Source of the DNA: an uncultured Prevotella sp.
GTDB taxonomy: Bacteria > Bacteroidota > Bacteroidia > Bacteroidales > Bacteroidaceae
Assembly: GCA_934196725.1 (NCBI GenBank)
Contig: CAKPWR010000012.1
Location: forward strand, 1-50,732
DNA length: 50,732 nt
Direction: 5' to 3'
Shown here: positions 26,294 to 35,704 of the stretch, one piece after another
Position numbering within the stretch: the stretch's first letter is position 1
Layout: each line of letters starts with the position of its first letter
Position numbers and translations under genes: made by a program
Notes under the pieces: generated by a model
The model's database searches: none
What the model saw: only the letters and a program-made list of their open reading frames with translations
Told to the model about the DNA's origin: nothing

Positions 26294-26728
26294 TCAGAAT
26301 TTCATTTTATAGACGTTAGTTTCTCTCTTTTCAAAGCCCAGACTCTGATAAAGTTGGTTGGCAACGACACGGGAAGGGCGCGAAGTGAGCATCAGCGTCA
26401 CATTTCCCTTGTTTCTGCATTGCTCAATCACCTTATCTATCATCACTTTTCCATATCCCTTGCCCCGATAATCCTGGTCAACCACCACATCTTCTATCCA
26501 TGCCTTCCTTCCTGTAGGACATTGATAGATACAGAGGGTTACCATTCCGATGATTTTCTCATCATATTCCAAAGCATAGAGATGGCTTTGAGAAGAGGCG
26601 ACAAGACGGTTCAATTCTGCCTCAGTAATGATATGCGAACTGGTACTCAGCTGCGAAATCAGTCTGTTAATAGCTTCCAGATAACCAGGCTTCAAATCTT
26701 CTATTTCTATAAATCTTGGTTCATTCAT
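26294..26728 (-). CDS. GNAT-family N-acetyltransferase
   Basis: The 144-residue protein covers a whole GNAT fold. The acetyl-CoA loop is seen in VVVDQDYRGKGYGKVMIDKV (Q/R-x-x-G-x-G/A pattern, here YRGKGYG), followed by LYQSLGFEKRE, the usual last helix and strand. It acetylates an amine from acetyl-CoA; the substrate is not evident. It is monocistronic, with its own terminator. Confidence 0.88.
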   Translation of the reverse strand: MNEPRFIEIEDLKPGYLEAINRLISQLSTSSHIITEAELNRLVASSQSHLYALEYDEKIIGMVTLCIYQCPTGRKAWIEDVVVDQDYRGKGYGKVMIDKVIEQCRNKGNVTLMLTSRPSRVVANQLYQSLGFEKRETNVYKMKF

Positions 26729-26802
26729 GGTGCAAACTTAGCACATATTTCGGAGATAACCAAGAATCAAGATGAAAATTCATATTTTTTAATAAACAAA
26801 AC

Positions 26803-26850
26803 AAAAAGGCGATTGCTTTTCCCCACGCAAGGGATAAGCAATCGCCTTTA
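26803..26850 (-). terminator. Terminator of the fucose isomerase-like gene
   Basis: AAGGCGATTGCTT (26806-26818) pairs with AAGCAATCGCCTT (26836-26848), a 13-bp stem with T residues on both outer sides. It may also work for the convergent direction. Confidence 0.75.
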
Positions 26851-26922
26851 TTCTATGAACTTAGTTCAGAATGAAGAGCAAATGATTTCTTCACTCTTCC
26901 CTCTTCACTCTTCACTTAATTC

Positions 26923-28401
26923 TTACTTCCAAGGATTCTCGGTTGGGTAAGGCAGGCTAGCTGGCTGGTTGTAAGCGATATCCTTGATGCCAAGATACTT
27001 GAATACCTCGAACAAGGTCTTGCCTACATGAGAGAATGCTACAGCACCGTGGTGTGGATAGCCCTTCTGAACCAAGACGTGGCGATAGAAGCGACCCATC
27101 TCGTTGATAGCGAAGATACCGATACCACCGAATGAACGTGTAGGAACATCGAGAACCTCACCCTCTGCGATGTAAGAACGGAGGTTACCCTCAGAATCGC
27201 ACTGCAGACGATAGAATGTGATATCAGAAGCTGCGATATCACCCTCCAAAGTACCACGGGTGAAGTCTGGTGTACCACCATTCTCCAACAAACGGTTCTG
27301 GATCAACTGATACTTGATCTTACGGCTAGAGCACATCTTGCACTGTGGAGTGTTACCGCAGTGGAAGCCCATGAAGGTATCAGTCAACTTATAATCGTAC
27401 TTGCCCTTGATGTCCTCATCATAGATATACTGAGGAACAGAATTATTGATATCGAGCAATGTAACGGTATCGTCAGAAGCACACATACCGATGTACTCAG
27501 AGAGTGCACCATAGATATCTACCTCGCAAGCTACAGGAATGCCGCGGCTAACGAGACGGCTGTTTACATAGCAAGGCTCGAAACCGAACTGGCTTGGGAA
27601 TGCAGGCCAGCACTTGTCTGCGAATGCTACATACTGGCGAGAACCCTTGTGAGCCTCTGCCCAGTCGAGCAATGTCAACTCAAACTGTGCCATTCTGCGG
27701 CTGAGGTCAGGATAGTAGCAGCCTTCGCCCATCTCCTTGGCCATATCAGCGCAAACCTCGTCGATACGTGGGTCGTTCTCGTGCTCCTTGTAAGCTACGA
27801 GAAGGTCGAGCTCTGAGTTCTCCTCAATCTCAACACCGAGTTCGTACAAGCCCTTGATAGGAGCGTTGCAAGCGAAGAAGTCCTGAGGACGTGGACCGAA
27901 TGTGATAATCTTCAAGCCCTTCAAACCGAGGATGACACGAGCTACTGGTACGAAGTCTGCAATCATCTTAGCTACTTCCTCTGCTGTACCAACAGGGTAC
28001 TCAGGGATGTAACCCTTCAGGTGGCGCATACCGAGGTTGTAAGAGCAGTTGAGCATACCGCAGTATGCATCACCACGACCATTGATCATGTCGCCATCAC
28101 CTTCAGCAGCTGCTACGAACATAACAGGACCGTCGAAGTTCTTTGCAATCAAAGTCTCAGGAGTCTCAGGACCGAAGTTACCGAGGAAAACCACCAAGGC
28201 ATTGCAGCCCTGCTCCTTTACCTCGCTCACAGCCTTGAGCATATCTTTCTCGTTCTCAACTGTAGTCTGACAGTTGAAAATCTCACCCTTGTACTCTTTT
28301 ACGATGTTCTCACGGCGCTGAGTAGAAAGCGCGATTGGAAAACAGTCACGGCTAACGGCAATAATACCGAGCTTTACTTGTGGAATGTTGTTGCTTACCA
28401 T
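26923..28401 (-). CDS. L-fucose/L-arabinose isomerase family protein
   Basis: A 492-residue sugar isomerase (E. coli FucI is about 590, so this is the shorter Bacteroidota form). Expected to convert an aldose such as L-fucose to its ketose (L-fuculose). The motifs ACEVDIYGALSEY, VTLLDINN and HCGN, with the C-terminal YPHHGAVAFSHVG, supply the acidic and His residues that bind the metal in this family. The exact sugar cannot be read from the sequence. It stands alone, with a promoter and a terminator of its own. A GH95 fucosidase 5 kb away would feed the same sugar. Confidence 0.85.
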   Translation of the reverse strand: MVSNNIPQVKLGIIAVSRDCFPIALSTQRRENIVKEYKGEIFNCQTTVENEKDMLKAVSEVKEQGCNALVVFLGNFGPETPETLIAKNFDGPVMFVAAAEGDGDMINGRGDAYCGMLNCSYNLGMRHLKGYIPEYPVGTAEEVAKMIADFVPVARVILGLKGLKIITFGPRPQDFFACNAPIKGLYELGVEIEENSELDLLVAYKEHENDPRIDEVCADMAKEMGEGCYYPDLSRRMAQFELTLLDWAEAHKGSRQYVAFADKCWPAFPSQFGFEPCYVNSRLVSRGIPVACEVDIYGALSEYIGMCASDDTVTLLDINNSVPQYIYDEDIKGKYDYKLTDTFMGFHCGNTPQCKMCSSRKIKYQLIQNRLLENGGTPDFTRGTLEGDIAASDITFYRLQCDSEGNLRSYIAEGEVLDVPTRSFGGIGIFAINEMGRFYRHVLVQKGYPHHGAVAFSHVGKTLFEVFKYLGIKDIAYNQPASLPYPTENPWK

Positions 28402-28455
28402 AATTATTATGTTTTTATATTAAGTTTTTGTATATATGCTTGTTTTTGCTGAGGG

Positions 28456-28486
28456 CAAAGGTACAAATAATTTTGGTTTCAGCAAG
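28456..28486 (-). promoter_or_regulatory. Promoter of the fucose isomerase-like gene
   Basis: The minus strand reads CTTG, exactly 19 bases, then TACCTTTG, a near-consensus Bacteroidota promoter about 55 bases before the start. Confidence 0.7.
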
Positions 28487-28618
28487 CGTTTTAAGATATT
28501 TTTTATAGCTGAAAATACAAAAAAACGCTCATTTATGCCCGAATGTAACATTTGAGAAAGTTCTTGAAACATTTTATACCCCTTAATGGACACGCAAAAC
28601 AAATAAAAAGCAGAATGA

Positions 28619-28651
28619 ATTGTGATATTTCGAATAAAAGTTGTATCTTTG
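28619..28651 (+). promoter_or_regulatory. Promoter of the PBP1A gene
   Basis: ATTG (28619-28622), 21 bases, then TATCTTTG (28644-28651), 26 bases before the ATG. Confidence 0.65.
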
Positions 28652-28677
28652 CACCGATAAAAAACAGATAAGTTAAT

Positions 28678-31230
28678 ATGAATAAAATCAAAACAGTCTT
28701 TGCCGGAATATGGCATAAGCTATGTGCTTTCTGGACCTGGTACAAGAGTTTGTATCAAGGTAGGGCTTGGTATACCAAGACCATTGTCGCATTCGTCAGT
28801 TGTATCGTCGCCTTCATTATTTATCTGGGCGCAGTAGACATCAACTTTTTGTGGCTTTTCGGTAAGTCACCAGGCTATTTCTCCGGCATTCTGAATCCAC
28901 AGACTTCAGAGGCGTCAGAAATATATAGTGCCGATGGAAAGCTGATTGGTAAATACTTCAACGAGAACCGTACACCAGTAAAATACGAAGAGGTGAATCC
29001 TGCCTTCTTCAAGGCTCTGATTGATACGGAAGATGAACGCTTCTACAAGCATATCGGTATCGACCCTATCGGTGTGTTCGGTGCTGCCAAGGATGCCCTC
29101 CTGCATCATGATGCCCGTGGTGCGTCTACAATCACACAGCAGTTGGCTAAGAACATGTTCCGCGTACGCTCGCAATATTCTACCGGCTTGCTGGGCAAGG
29201 TACCTTTGCTCCGACTGCTCATCATCAAGAGCAAGGAGTGGATTATTGCCGTAAAGCTGGAGACTGCTTTCTCAAAGAAAGAAATCATCACCATGTATGC
29301 CAACACGGTAGATTTCGGTAACAATTCGTACGGTATCAAGACTGCCGCCAAGACCTACTTTAATACGAATCCAAAAGACCTGACTACTGATCAGGCTGCT
29401 ATTCTGGTGGGTATGCTCAAGGCTACTACCTATTATAATCCGCGCACCAATCCGGAGAACAGTCTGGCGCGCAGAAACACCGTATTATATAATATGTTGA
29501 CTCATGGCGACCTGCCTCGTACCGAGTATGAAGAGCTGAAAGAGCTTCCTATCAAACTCGACTTCAAGGTAGAGGAGAATTATGACGGTCAGGCAAAATA
29601 CTTCCGCGTAGCCGTAGCCAATTATCTGAAAGACTGGTGCCAGGAGGAAGGTTATGACCTCTACTCAAGCGGTCTGAAAATCTATACCACCATCGACACC
29701 CGCATGCAGAAGTATGCCGAGGATGCTGCCCGCAAACAGATGAAGCAGGTACAGCAGAACTTCAACAATCACTGGAGCATCCGACGTACTCAGGCAGGTA
29801 AAGGAAAATGGCTGGGCGAAGACCCTTGGCAGGACGAGAACCACAAGGTGATACCAAACTTCATCCAGGGCATCGCAGAAAAGCAGCCTTTCTATAAGAA
29901 TCTGCTGGCAAAGTTCCCAAACAATCCAGATTCTGTCACCTATTATTATAAGGAGTGGGTTCACCCTGTCAAAGTGTTCGATTACGACAAGGGAAGCATC
30001 ACTATCAACATGACTTCTGAAGATAGTATCAAGTATATGACTACCTTCATGCACAGCGCTTTCGTGGCAATGGAGCCACAGACGGGAGCCGTGAAGGCAT
30101 GGGTGGGCGACATCGACTTCGACCACTGGAAGTATGACAAGGTAACTGCCGAGAGACAGCCAGGTTCTACCTTCAAACTCTTCGTTTATACCGAAGCCAT
30201 GAACCAGGGATTGACTCCTTGCGACAAGCGCCGCGATGAATATATCTCTATGCAGGTATACGATAAGAAGAAGCACGAGATGACAACCTGGACCCCAGGC
30301 AATGCCAACGGTTCATTCTCTGGCGACAGCATCCCACTGAAGAATGCATTTGCCAAGAGTATCAACTCCATTGCCGTAAGACTGGGTCAGGAAATGGGCA
30401 TCAAGCGCATCATCGAAACCGCCAAGAAGATGGGTATCGACAGTCCGCTCGATGACACTCCATCACTAGCCTTGGGTTCCAGCGATGTCAACCTGCTGGA
30501 GATGGCTTGCGCATACAGCACCATCTCTAACAATGGTAAGCATCACGACCCTGTATTGGTGACCAAGATTGTTGACCATGACGGCAAGGTGGTTTATGAA
30601 GGTCCTACTGCCGAGGAACAGGTTATTCCATACAAGAGTGCCTTCCTGATGCAGCAGCTCCTGCAGGGCGGTATGAGAGAACCGGGTGGTACCTCACAGA
30701 GTCTCTGGGGCTATGTAGGTAATTACCGTGATACAGAATTTGGCGGTAAGACCGGTACAACCAACAACCATTCTGACGCATGGTTCATGTGCGTGAGTCC
30801 TAAGCTGGTAGTGGGTGCCTGGGTTGGAGGAGAATACCGATGCCTCCACTTCCGAACAGGAGCCTTGGGACAGGGTTCCAGAACTGCATTGCCTATCTGC
30901 GGTTACTTCCTGCAGACGCTCTTTGCTGACCCGGCCTTCACTCAGTATCATGCCAAGTTTGACAAGCCAAAGGATGGTGACATCACACGCGACATGTATA
31001 TCTGTGCCAGCTATGCACCAAAGCCAAAGGTTGATACAACCCGTGTAGACAGTACTGCTTTCACAGAGGAAATCATCCTCGACGAGAATGGCAACCCTAT
31101 ATCCAAAGAGGTTCCAACAGTGAAGACCGAGGGAGAGGCTACTGCCACCACTCCTGCAGCTACAGAAGAAAAGAAAGAGAAGAAAAAGGCTAAACCTACA
31201 GAACAGCCTATCAACTTCGATGACCTCTAA
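28678..31230 (+). CDS. Class A penicillin-binding protein 1A (transglycosylase/transpeptidase)
   Basis: The 850-residue protein polymerises and cross-links peptidoglycan in the periplasm. It has a short cytoplasmic tail and a membrane anchor (about 33-55). The glycosyltransferase domain has catalytic Glu118 in DTEDERFYKH and the motif GASTITQQLAKN. The transpeptidase domain has the active-site Ser497 in GSTFK, then SINS, then KTG at Lys691 (GGKTGTTNN). The C-terminus (about 800-850) is a Thr/Ala/Lys-rich tail. The PIF1-like helicase gene starts 9 bases after its stop, so they are probably co-transcribed. Confidence 0.95.
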   Translation: MNKIKTVFAGIWHKLCAFWTWYKSLYQGRAWYTKTIVAFVSCIVAFIIYLGAVDINFLWLFGKSPGYFSGILNPQTSEASEIYSADGKLIGKYFNENRTPVKYEEVNPAFFKALIDTEDERFYKHIGIDPIGVFGAAKDALLHHDARGASTITQQLAKNMFRVRSQYSTGLLGKVPLLRLLIIKSKEWIIAVKLETAFSKKEIITMYANTVDFGNNSYGIKTAAKTYFNTNPKDLTTDQAAILVGMLKATTYYNPRTNPENSLARRNTVLYNMLTHGDLPRTEYEELKELPIKLDFKVEENYDGQAKYFRVAVANYLKDWCQEEGYDLYSSGLKIYTTIDTRMQKYAEDAARKQMKQVQQNFNNHWSIRRTQAGKGKWLGEDPWQDENHKVIPNFIQGIAEKQPFYKNLLAKFPNNPDSVTYYYKEWVHPVKVFDYDKGSITINMTSEDSIKYMTTFMHSAFVAMEPQTGAVKAWVGDIDFDHWKYDKVTAERQPGSTFKLFVYTEAMNQGLTPCDKRRDEYISMQVYDKKKHEMTTWTPGNANGSFSGDSIPLKNAFAKSINSIAVRLGQEMGIKRIIETAKKMGIDSPLDDTPSLALGSSDVNLLEMACAYSTISNNGKHHDPVLVTKIVDHDGKVVYEGPTAEEQVIPYKSAFLMQQLLQGGMREPGGTSQSLWGYVGNYRDTEFGGKTGTTNNHSDAWFMCVSPKLVVGAWVGGEYRCLHFRTGALGQGSRTALPICGYFLQTLFADPAFTQYHAKFDKPKDGDITRDMYICASYAPKPKVDTTRVDSTAFTEEIILDENGNPISKEVPTVKTEGEATATTPAATEEKKEKKKAKPTEQPINFDDL

Positions 31231-31239
31231 TAGTATAAT

Positions 31240-32976
31240 ATGATTGATCTCGACAATGCGGAGTTGCAGAACGCACTCCAAATCATACAGTTTACCCGTC
31301 GTTCGCTTTTCCTTACCGGAAAGGCGGGGACGGGTAAATCTACTTTTCTACGTTACATCGCTGCCAATACCAAGAAAAAACATATCGTCCTGGCACCTAC
31401 CGGCATCGCTGCCATCAATGCCGGTGGAAGCACCTTGCACAGTTTCTTCAAGTTACCTTTCCACCCATTGCTGCCCAACGACAGTATGTATTCGGTGCGC
31501 AATATCCGAAACACACTGAAATATAATTCTGAGAAAATCAAGATTATCCGTGAAGTAGAGCTCATCATCATAGATGAGATCAGTATGGTGCGTGCAGACA
31601 TCATCGATTTCATTGATAAGGTTTTGCGCGTATATTGCCGAAACATGAGAGAACCGTTCGGCGGAAAACAGCTTCTGCTGGTGGGCGACATCTATCAGCT
31701 GGAGCCCGTTGTCAGAGAAGACGACCGCAAACTGCTCAATCCTTTCTACCGCAGCAGCTTCTTCTTTGATGCCAAAATCTTCCAACAATTCCAACTGGTC
31801 AGCATCGAACTCAAGAAAGTTTACCGCCAAAGCGACCCTGTCTTTATCGGTATCCTCGACAACATCCGGACCAGTCAGGTAAGAATGCAGGACCTGCAGT
31901 TGCTGAACCAGCGTGTTGGTGCCCGATTGGATGAAGGCGATTCCAAGCTTGCCATTACTCTATCCACCCGTCGCGATACAGTAGATTACATCAATGACAG
32001 TCAACTAAAGCTTTTGCCGGGCGAACCTTGCCTCTTCCGGGGACGCATACAGGGTGAATTTCCGGAAAGCAGTCTGCCAACCCCTATTGAACTTTACCTG
32101 AAGACTGGTGCGCAGATTATCTTTATCAAGAATGATATCGAGCACCAATGGGTAAACGGAACACTGGGCACCATCATCGGCTTTGACGAAGACGAGAATG
32201 CCAAGATTTATGTACGTACAGAAGAGGGAAAGGATGTGATGGTGGAACCTGCTGCCTGGAGCAACATGCGATACCATTTCAATGAGGTGGAAAAGAAGAT
32301 TGAGGAAGAGGAGATTGGCAGATATGAGCAATACCCTATCCGACTTGCCTGGGCGATTACTGTTCATAAGAGTCAGGGACTGACCTTCAATCAGGTAAAG
32401 ATAGATTTTACTGGCGGTGTTTTCGCGGGTGGTCAGACCTACGTAGCCTTATCACGCTGCACCAGTCTGGAGGGAATCAGCCTGCAGGAACCAATTCGCC
32501 AAAGCGAAATATTCGTCCGCAATGAAGTCAAGCAGTTTGCCCGCCATTACAACGATCAGAACACTATTCATACAGCTCTCACACAGAGTAAGGCTGACAA
32601 GCAATATCATGATGCTGTCAAGGCATACGATAAGGGCGATATGCAAGCTGCTCTGGATAACTTCTTCCTGGCCATCCATAGCCGATACGACATCGAGCAC
32701 CCTCTTGCCAAACGTTTCATCCGTAAGAAACTCAACAAGGTGAATGAGCTGCAAGCGGAGAACGAGCGTCTGAGGGAAGTAATCAGGCAGAAGGATGAAG
32801 AGAAAAAGAAACAGGAGAAATTCCTCAAGCGCCTTGCCACGGAATATGTCATCATGGGAAAGGAATGTGAGAGAGCCGGAATGAAAGAAGCGGCAATTAC
32901 CAATTATCAAAAGGCTCTCACCCTCTACCCTAGCCATCCCGAGGCAAAGAGAAGATTGAAGCATCTCACGGAATAA
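31240..32976 (+). CDS. PIF1-like SF1B DNA helicase with C-terminal helical/TPR-like region
   Basis: The 578-residue helicase has Walker A GKAGTGKST (about 27-35), motif Ia APTGIAAINAGGSTLHSFF, Walker B IIIDEISM, motif III VGDIYQLEP, VHKSQGLTF and motif VI YVALSRC. These define the PIF1/RecD-like superfamily 1B, which unwinds 5' to 3'. After about residue 455 it has a coiled coil (ENERLREVIRQKDEEKKKQ) flanked by TPR-like repeats (YDKGDMQAALDNFFLAI; ITNYQKALTLYPSHPEA). This extension is unusual for a helicase and may be a protein-binding platform. Confidence 0.92.
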   Translation: MIDLDNAELQNALQIIQFTRRSLFLTGKAGTGKSTFLRYIAANTKKKHIVLAPTGIAAINAGGSTLHSFFKLPFHPLLPNDSMYSVRNIRNTLKYNSEKIKIIREVELIIIDEISMVRADIIDFIDKVLRVYCRNMREPFGGKQLLLVGDIYQLEPVVREDDRKLLNPFYRSSFFFDAKIFQQFQLVSIELKKVYRQSDPVFIGILDNIRTSQVRMQDLQLLNQRVGARLDEGDSKLAITLSTRRDTVDYINDSQLKLLPGEPCLFRGRIQGEFPESSLPTPIELYLKTGAQIIFIKNDIEHQWVNGTLGTIIGFDEDENAKIYVRTEEGKDVMVEPAAWSNMRYHFNEVEKKIEEEEIGRYEQYPIRLAWAITVHKSQGLTFNQVKIDFTGGVFAGGQTYVALSRCTSLEGISLQEPIRQSEIFVRNEVKQFARHYNDQNTIHTALTQSKADKQYHDAVKAYDKGDMQAALDNFFLAIHSRYDIEHPLAKRFIRKKLNKVNELQAENERLREVIRQKDEEKKKQEKFLKRLATEYVIMGKECERAGMKEAAITNYQKALTLYPSHPEAKRRLKHLTE

Positions 32977-32987
32977 TCATAAAAAAG

Positions 32988-33038
32988 AATGTGGTTGAAA
33001 AAACGGAAAACAAAACCGTTTTATCAACCACATTTTTT
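32988..33038. terminator. Bidirectional terminator between helicase and fucosidase genes
   Basis: AATGTGGTTGA (32988-32998) pairs with TCAACCACATT (33024-33034), with an inner AAACGG/CCGTTT stem and A/T tracts on both sides. It serves the convergent genes. Confidence 0.8.
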
Positions 33039-33043
33039 ATTAA

Positions 33044-35500
33044 TTAAAACTGAATCTCATAGGTCTTGCCCTTCCGGGTCTTCATCTTCTTCACCTTATC
33101 TCCATATCTTACCTGGCATGGTTCACCGGAACCGGAGAGGATGACAGCCTTGGTAAGGCGACCGTTGTCCCAATAGATATCTACCGTAAAATTACCCTTG
33201 GCACGGAGACCCTTGACGGAACCCTTCTGCCATGCATCAGGCAGGGCTGGAAGGAGATGGATAAAGCCCATGTGGCTCTGCATCAACATCTCGGTGATAC
33301 CCGCTGTACCGCCAAAGTTACCGTCTATCTGGAATGGAGAATGCGTATCCCAGAGGTTGTCCAATGTACCATTCTTCAGAAGATTGCCATAAAGCTTGTA
33401 AGCATGGTTGCCATCGTGCAGACGAGCCCACTGGTTCAACTTCCAACCCATAGACCAACCGGTGGCACCATCACCACGATGCTCCAATACCACCTTGGAA
33501 GCCTTTGCCAGCACAGGAGTAGTGATAGGCGAAATGGTACGGCCTGGATGCAAACCGAAGAGATGGTTCACATGGCGATGCTCATCCTTAGGATCATCAA
33601 TATCCTTCGACCACTCCATCAACTGTCCATAGCGGCCTATCTGATAAGGAGCTATGTGCTTCAAGGCATCTTCCCACAGTTTGCGATCCTTGGCATCCTT
33701 GCCCAGAATCTTGCTAGCCTCTACAGCATCAAGCAGAATCTCACGAATCACGGCATGAGCAAAGGTGGCACCCTCGTCTATCGGTCCGTGCTCAGGAGAA
33801 GTAGAAGGAGCCGCTGTATAGACGCCATCCTTGCGATGCCACAGATAATCTGTTGCGAAGTTGGCACTTCCCTTGATAATATCGTATGCAGTCTCACTCA
33901 GGAACTTCTTATCACGGGTATAGTCATAATAATCCCAGAGATGGGTAGCCAACCATGGACCGGCGAATGGAGAGAAGTTCCATGACATATCCTCACTGGA
34001 TAATGGAGAGGTGAAACCGAAGATGTTGCTGGATACAGATGTTGTCCAGCCACGGGTACCATAATATGACTTGGCAGTCTTCTCACCCGGCTTCACCTGT
34101 GTCTGGATGAAGTCGAAGAGCGGAAGCTCACATTCGCTCAGGTTGGTGGTGCAGGCTGGCCAGTAGTTCATCTGGAGATTGATGTTGTTATGATAGTCTA
34201 CACGCCAAGGACCATCCACGTTGTTGTGCCATACACCCTGCAGGTTAGCAGGCATGTTGCCAGGACGGGAAGAGGCGATGAGCAGATAGCGGCCAAACTG
34301 ATAGTAGAGCTGCTCCAGATAGAAATCCTTTGCCCCCTTGCGATAGTTGGCCAACCGCTCATCAATAGGCATATCGTTGGCTTGAGCCGCATCATTCAGA
34401 TTTAGACTCACGCGATTGAACAGACGGCTGTAATCCTTGTAATGCTCGTCCAGCAACTGTACGTAACCCTTGCCTTCAGCCTTGCTCACCCAGTCCTGGG
34501 TAGTAGCTAGCGGATTCACACCTACATAAGTCTTAGGATCGTTATAATCAGGGTTATTGTTTGCCTTATAATCGGTATCGGCAGAAATGAGGAATACCAC
34601 CTCGTCGGCACCCTTCACGGTCAACTTTCCACCTTCGTTCGATAGGCTACCGCCCTTATTGATGGCACGGATACGGACAGCATACTGCATATCGTTGTTA
34701 TCGAGACGTGCATCCCAAAGCAGACCGTTCTTGCCATCAGCCACCATCTTGCCCGTAGAAACAGGATTAGGCGCATAAGAGAAAACGAGATTCTGCTTGC
34801 CAGGACGCGAAGCCTTGTAACGGATAGCCATCACGTTAGCTGGAAAAGAGACGAAATACTCACGCTCATAGTTTACACCATCCTTGACGAAAGAAACGGT
34901 AGCCAAAGCAGAATCAAGCGACAGGGCACGGCGATATTTCGACATACCCACGGTGCTCAATCCGGTCTCGATATAAGCCTCACCCATCGTAGTAAAGCTA
35001 CCGAAACGGAATGGATCCTCGGCATAAGACTCGTATGGCACCGGACTGTTAAAATTCTTGCGGGTGAGCTGCGAAGCCTTTTCCCAGTCGTTGGCAGCGA
35101 AGGCATCTCTGATTTCCTGCATCACATGGGCAGAATTCTTGTTCACATCCCAATAGTAGGCAGCACCCTTCTTAGTATTCGGACCGCCACGCCAGAGCGT
35201 CTTCTCGTTCAACGTAATGCGCTCAGCCTCCACGGAACCCAGAATATTGGCTCCAATGCTACCATTACCGATAGGCAATGACTTTGACTCCCAATCCGGA
35301 TCTGGATTGTGGGCGGTATCACCAGCAGAAATCGGTTTCTTATGAGTCCATTTCTCGGGATGACCACCATACCAGATTTGCTGTCCCTTCAAGGTTACAG
35401 GCGTGTCAAACCAATAAGACAAAGGAGTCTTCTGCTGTGCTGAAGCATGAAGTGCTCCCAACATAGCCAAGGTAAAGATAGTTACGGTTTTCTTGTTCAT
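33044..35500 (-). CDS. Glycoside hydrolase family 95 alpha-L-fucosidase
   Basis: The 818-residue exported enzyme releases L-fucose, typically alpha-1,2-linked, by an inverting mechanism. The start at 35498-35500 gives the signal peptide MNKKTVTIFTLAMLGALHASA. An in-frame ATG 114 bases upstream is rejected because it lies upstream of the predicted transcript start. GH95 signatures: LPIGNGSIGANILG near the N-terminus, the Asn pair in HNNINLQMNYWP, SPEHGPIDEGATFAHA with the likely acid Glu, and NLWDTHSPFQIDGNFGG near the C-terminus. No SusC/D genes are near, so this is not a typical polysaccharide utilisation locus. Confidence 0.93.
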   Translation of the reverse strand: MNKKTVTIFTLAMLGALHASAQQKTPLSYWFDTPVTLKGQQIWYGGHPEKWTHKKPISAGDTAHNPDPDWESKSLPIGNGSIGANILGSVEAERITLNEKTLWRGGPNTKKGAAYYWDVNKNSAHVMQEIRDAFAANDWEKASQLTRKNFNSPVPYESYAEDPFRFGSFTTMGEAYIETGLSTVGMSKYRRALSLDSALATVSFVKDGVNYEREYFVSFPANVMAIRYKASRPGKQNLVFSYAPNPVSTGKMVADGKNGLLWDARLDNNDMQYAVRIRAINKGGSLSNEGGKLTVKGADEVVFLISADTDYKANNNPDYNDPKTYVGVNPLATTQDWVSKAEGKGYVQLLDEHYKDYSRLFNRVSLNLNDAAQANDMPIDERLANYRKGAKDFYLEQLYYQFGRYLLIASSRPGNMPANLQGVWHNNVDGPWRVDYHNNINLQMNYWPACTTNLSECELPLFDFIQTQVKPGEKTAKSYYGTRGWTTSVSSNIFGFTSPLSSEDMSWNFSPFAGPWLATHLWDYYDYTRDKKFLSETAYDIIKGSANFATDYLWHRKDGVYTAAPSTSPEHGPIDEGATFAHAVIREILLDAVEASKILGKDAKDRKLWEDALKHIAPYQIGRYGQLMEWSKDIDDPKDEHRHVNHLFGLHPGRTISPITTPVLAKASKVVLEHRGDGATGWSMGWKLNQWARLHDGNHAYKLYGNLLKNGTLDNLWDTHSPFQIDGNFGGTAGITEMLMQSHMGFIHLLPALPDAWQKGSVKGLRAKGNFTVDIYWDNGRLTKAVILSGSGEPCQVRYGDKVKKMKTRKGKTYEIQF

Positions 35501-35584
35501 GATGTATATAAATTTAAATTTCCAATTATTATTTTCAATTGATATTTTTGGAATTATCCAAAATATGATTTTTGATATCCGGTA

Positions 35585-35615
35585 CAAATTTACGATTAAT
35601 ATCTGAACTAACAAA
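35585..35615 (-). promoter_or_regulatory. Promoter of the GH95 gene
   Basis: The minus strand reads TTTG (35612-35615), exactly 19 bases, then TAAATTTG (35585-35592): a full match to the Bacteroidota consensus. It predicts a leader of about 80 bases before the ATG at 35500. Confidence 0.8.
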
Positions 35616-35630
35616 GATATATCATAAAAA

Positions 35631-35677
35631 AAACGAGAATAACCGGTATTTTTTTCAAATACCCGTTATCCTCGTTT
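35631..35677 (-). terminator. Terminator of lptD
   Basis: AAACGAG (35631-35637) pairs with CTCGTTT (35671-35677), with an inner ATAACCGGTATTT/AAATACCCGTTAT pairing. Flanking A/T runs lie on both sides. It sits 28 bases after the lptD stop. Confidence 0.75.
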
Positions 35678-35704
35678 GATTTCTTTTTTATTTCTATTTC
35701 CGGA

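Noticed and set aside
26923..35500. A fucose utilisation locus joining the isomerase-like and GH95 genes
   Set aside because: The genes are separated by PBP1A and a helicase, have separate promoters, and no fucose kinase, aldolase, permease or SusC/D genes are present; at most they share a pathway.
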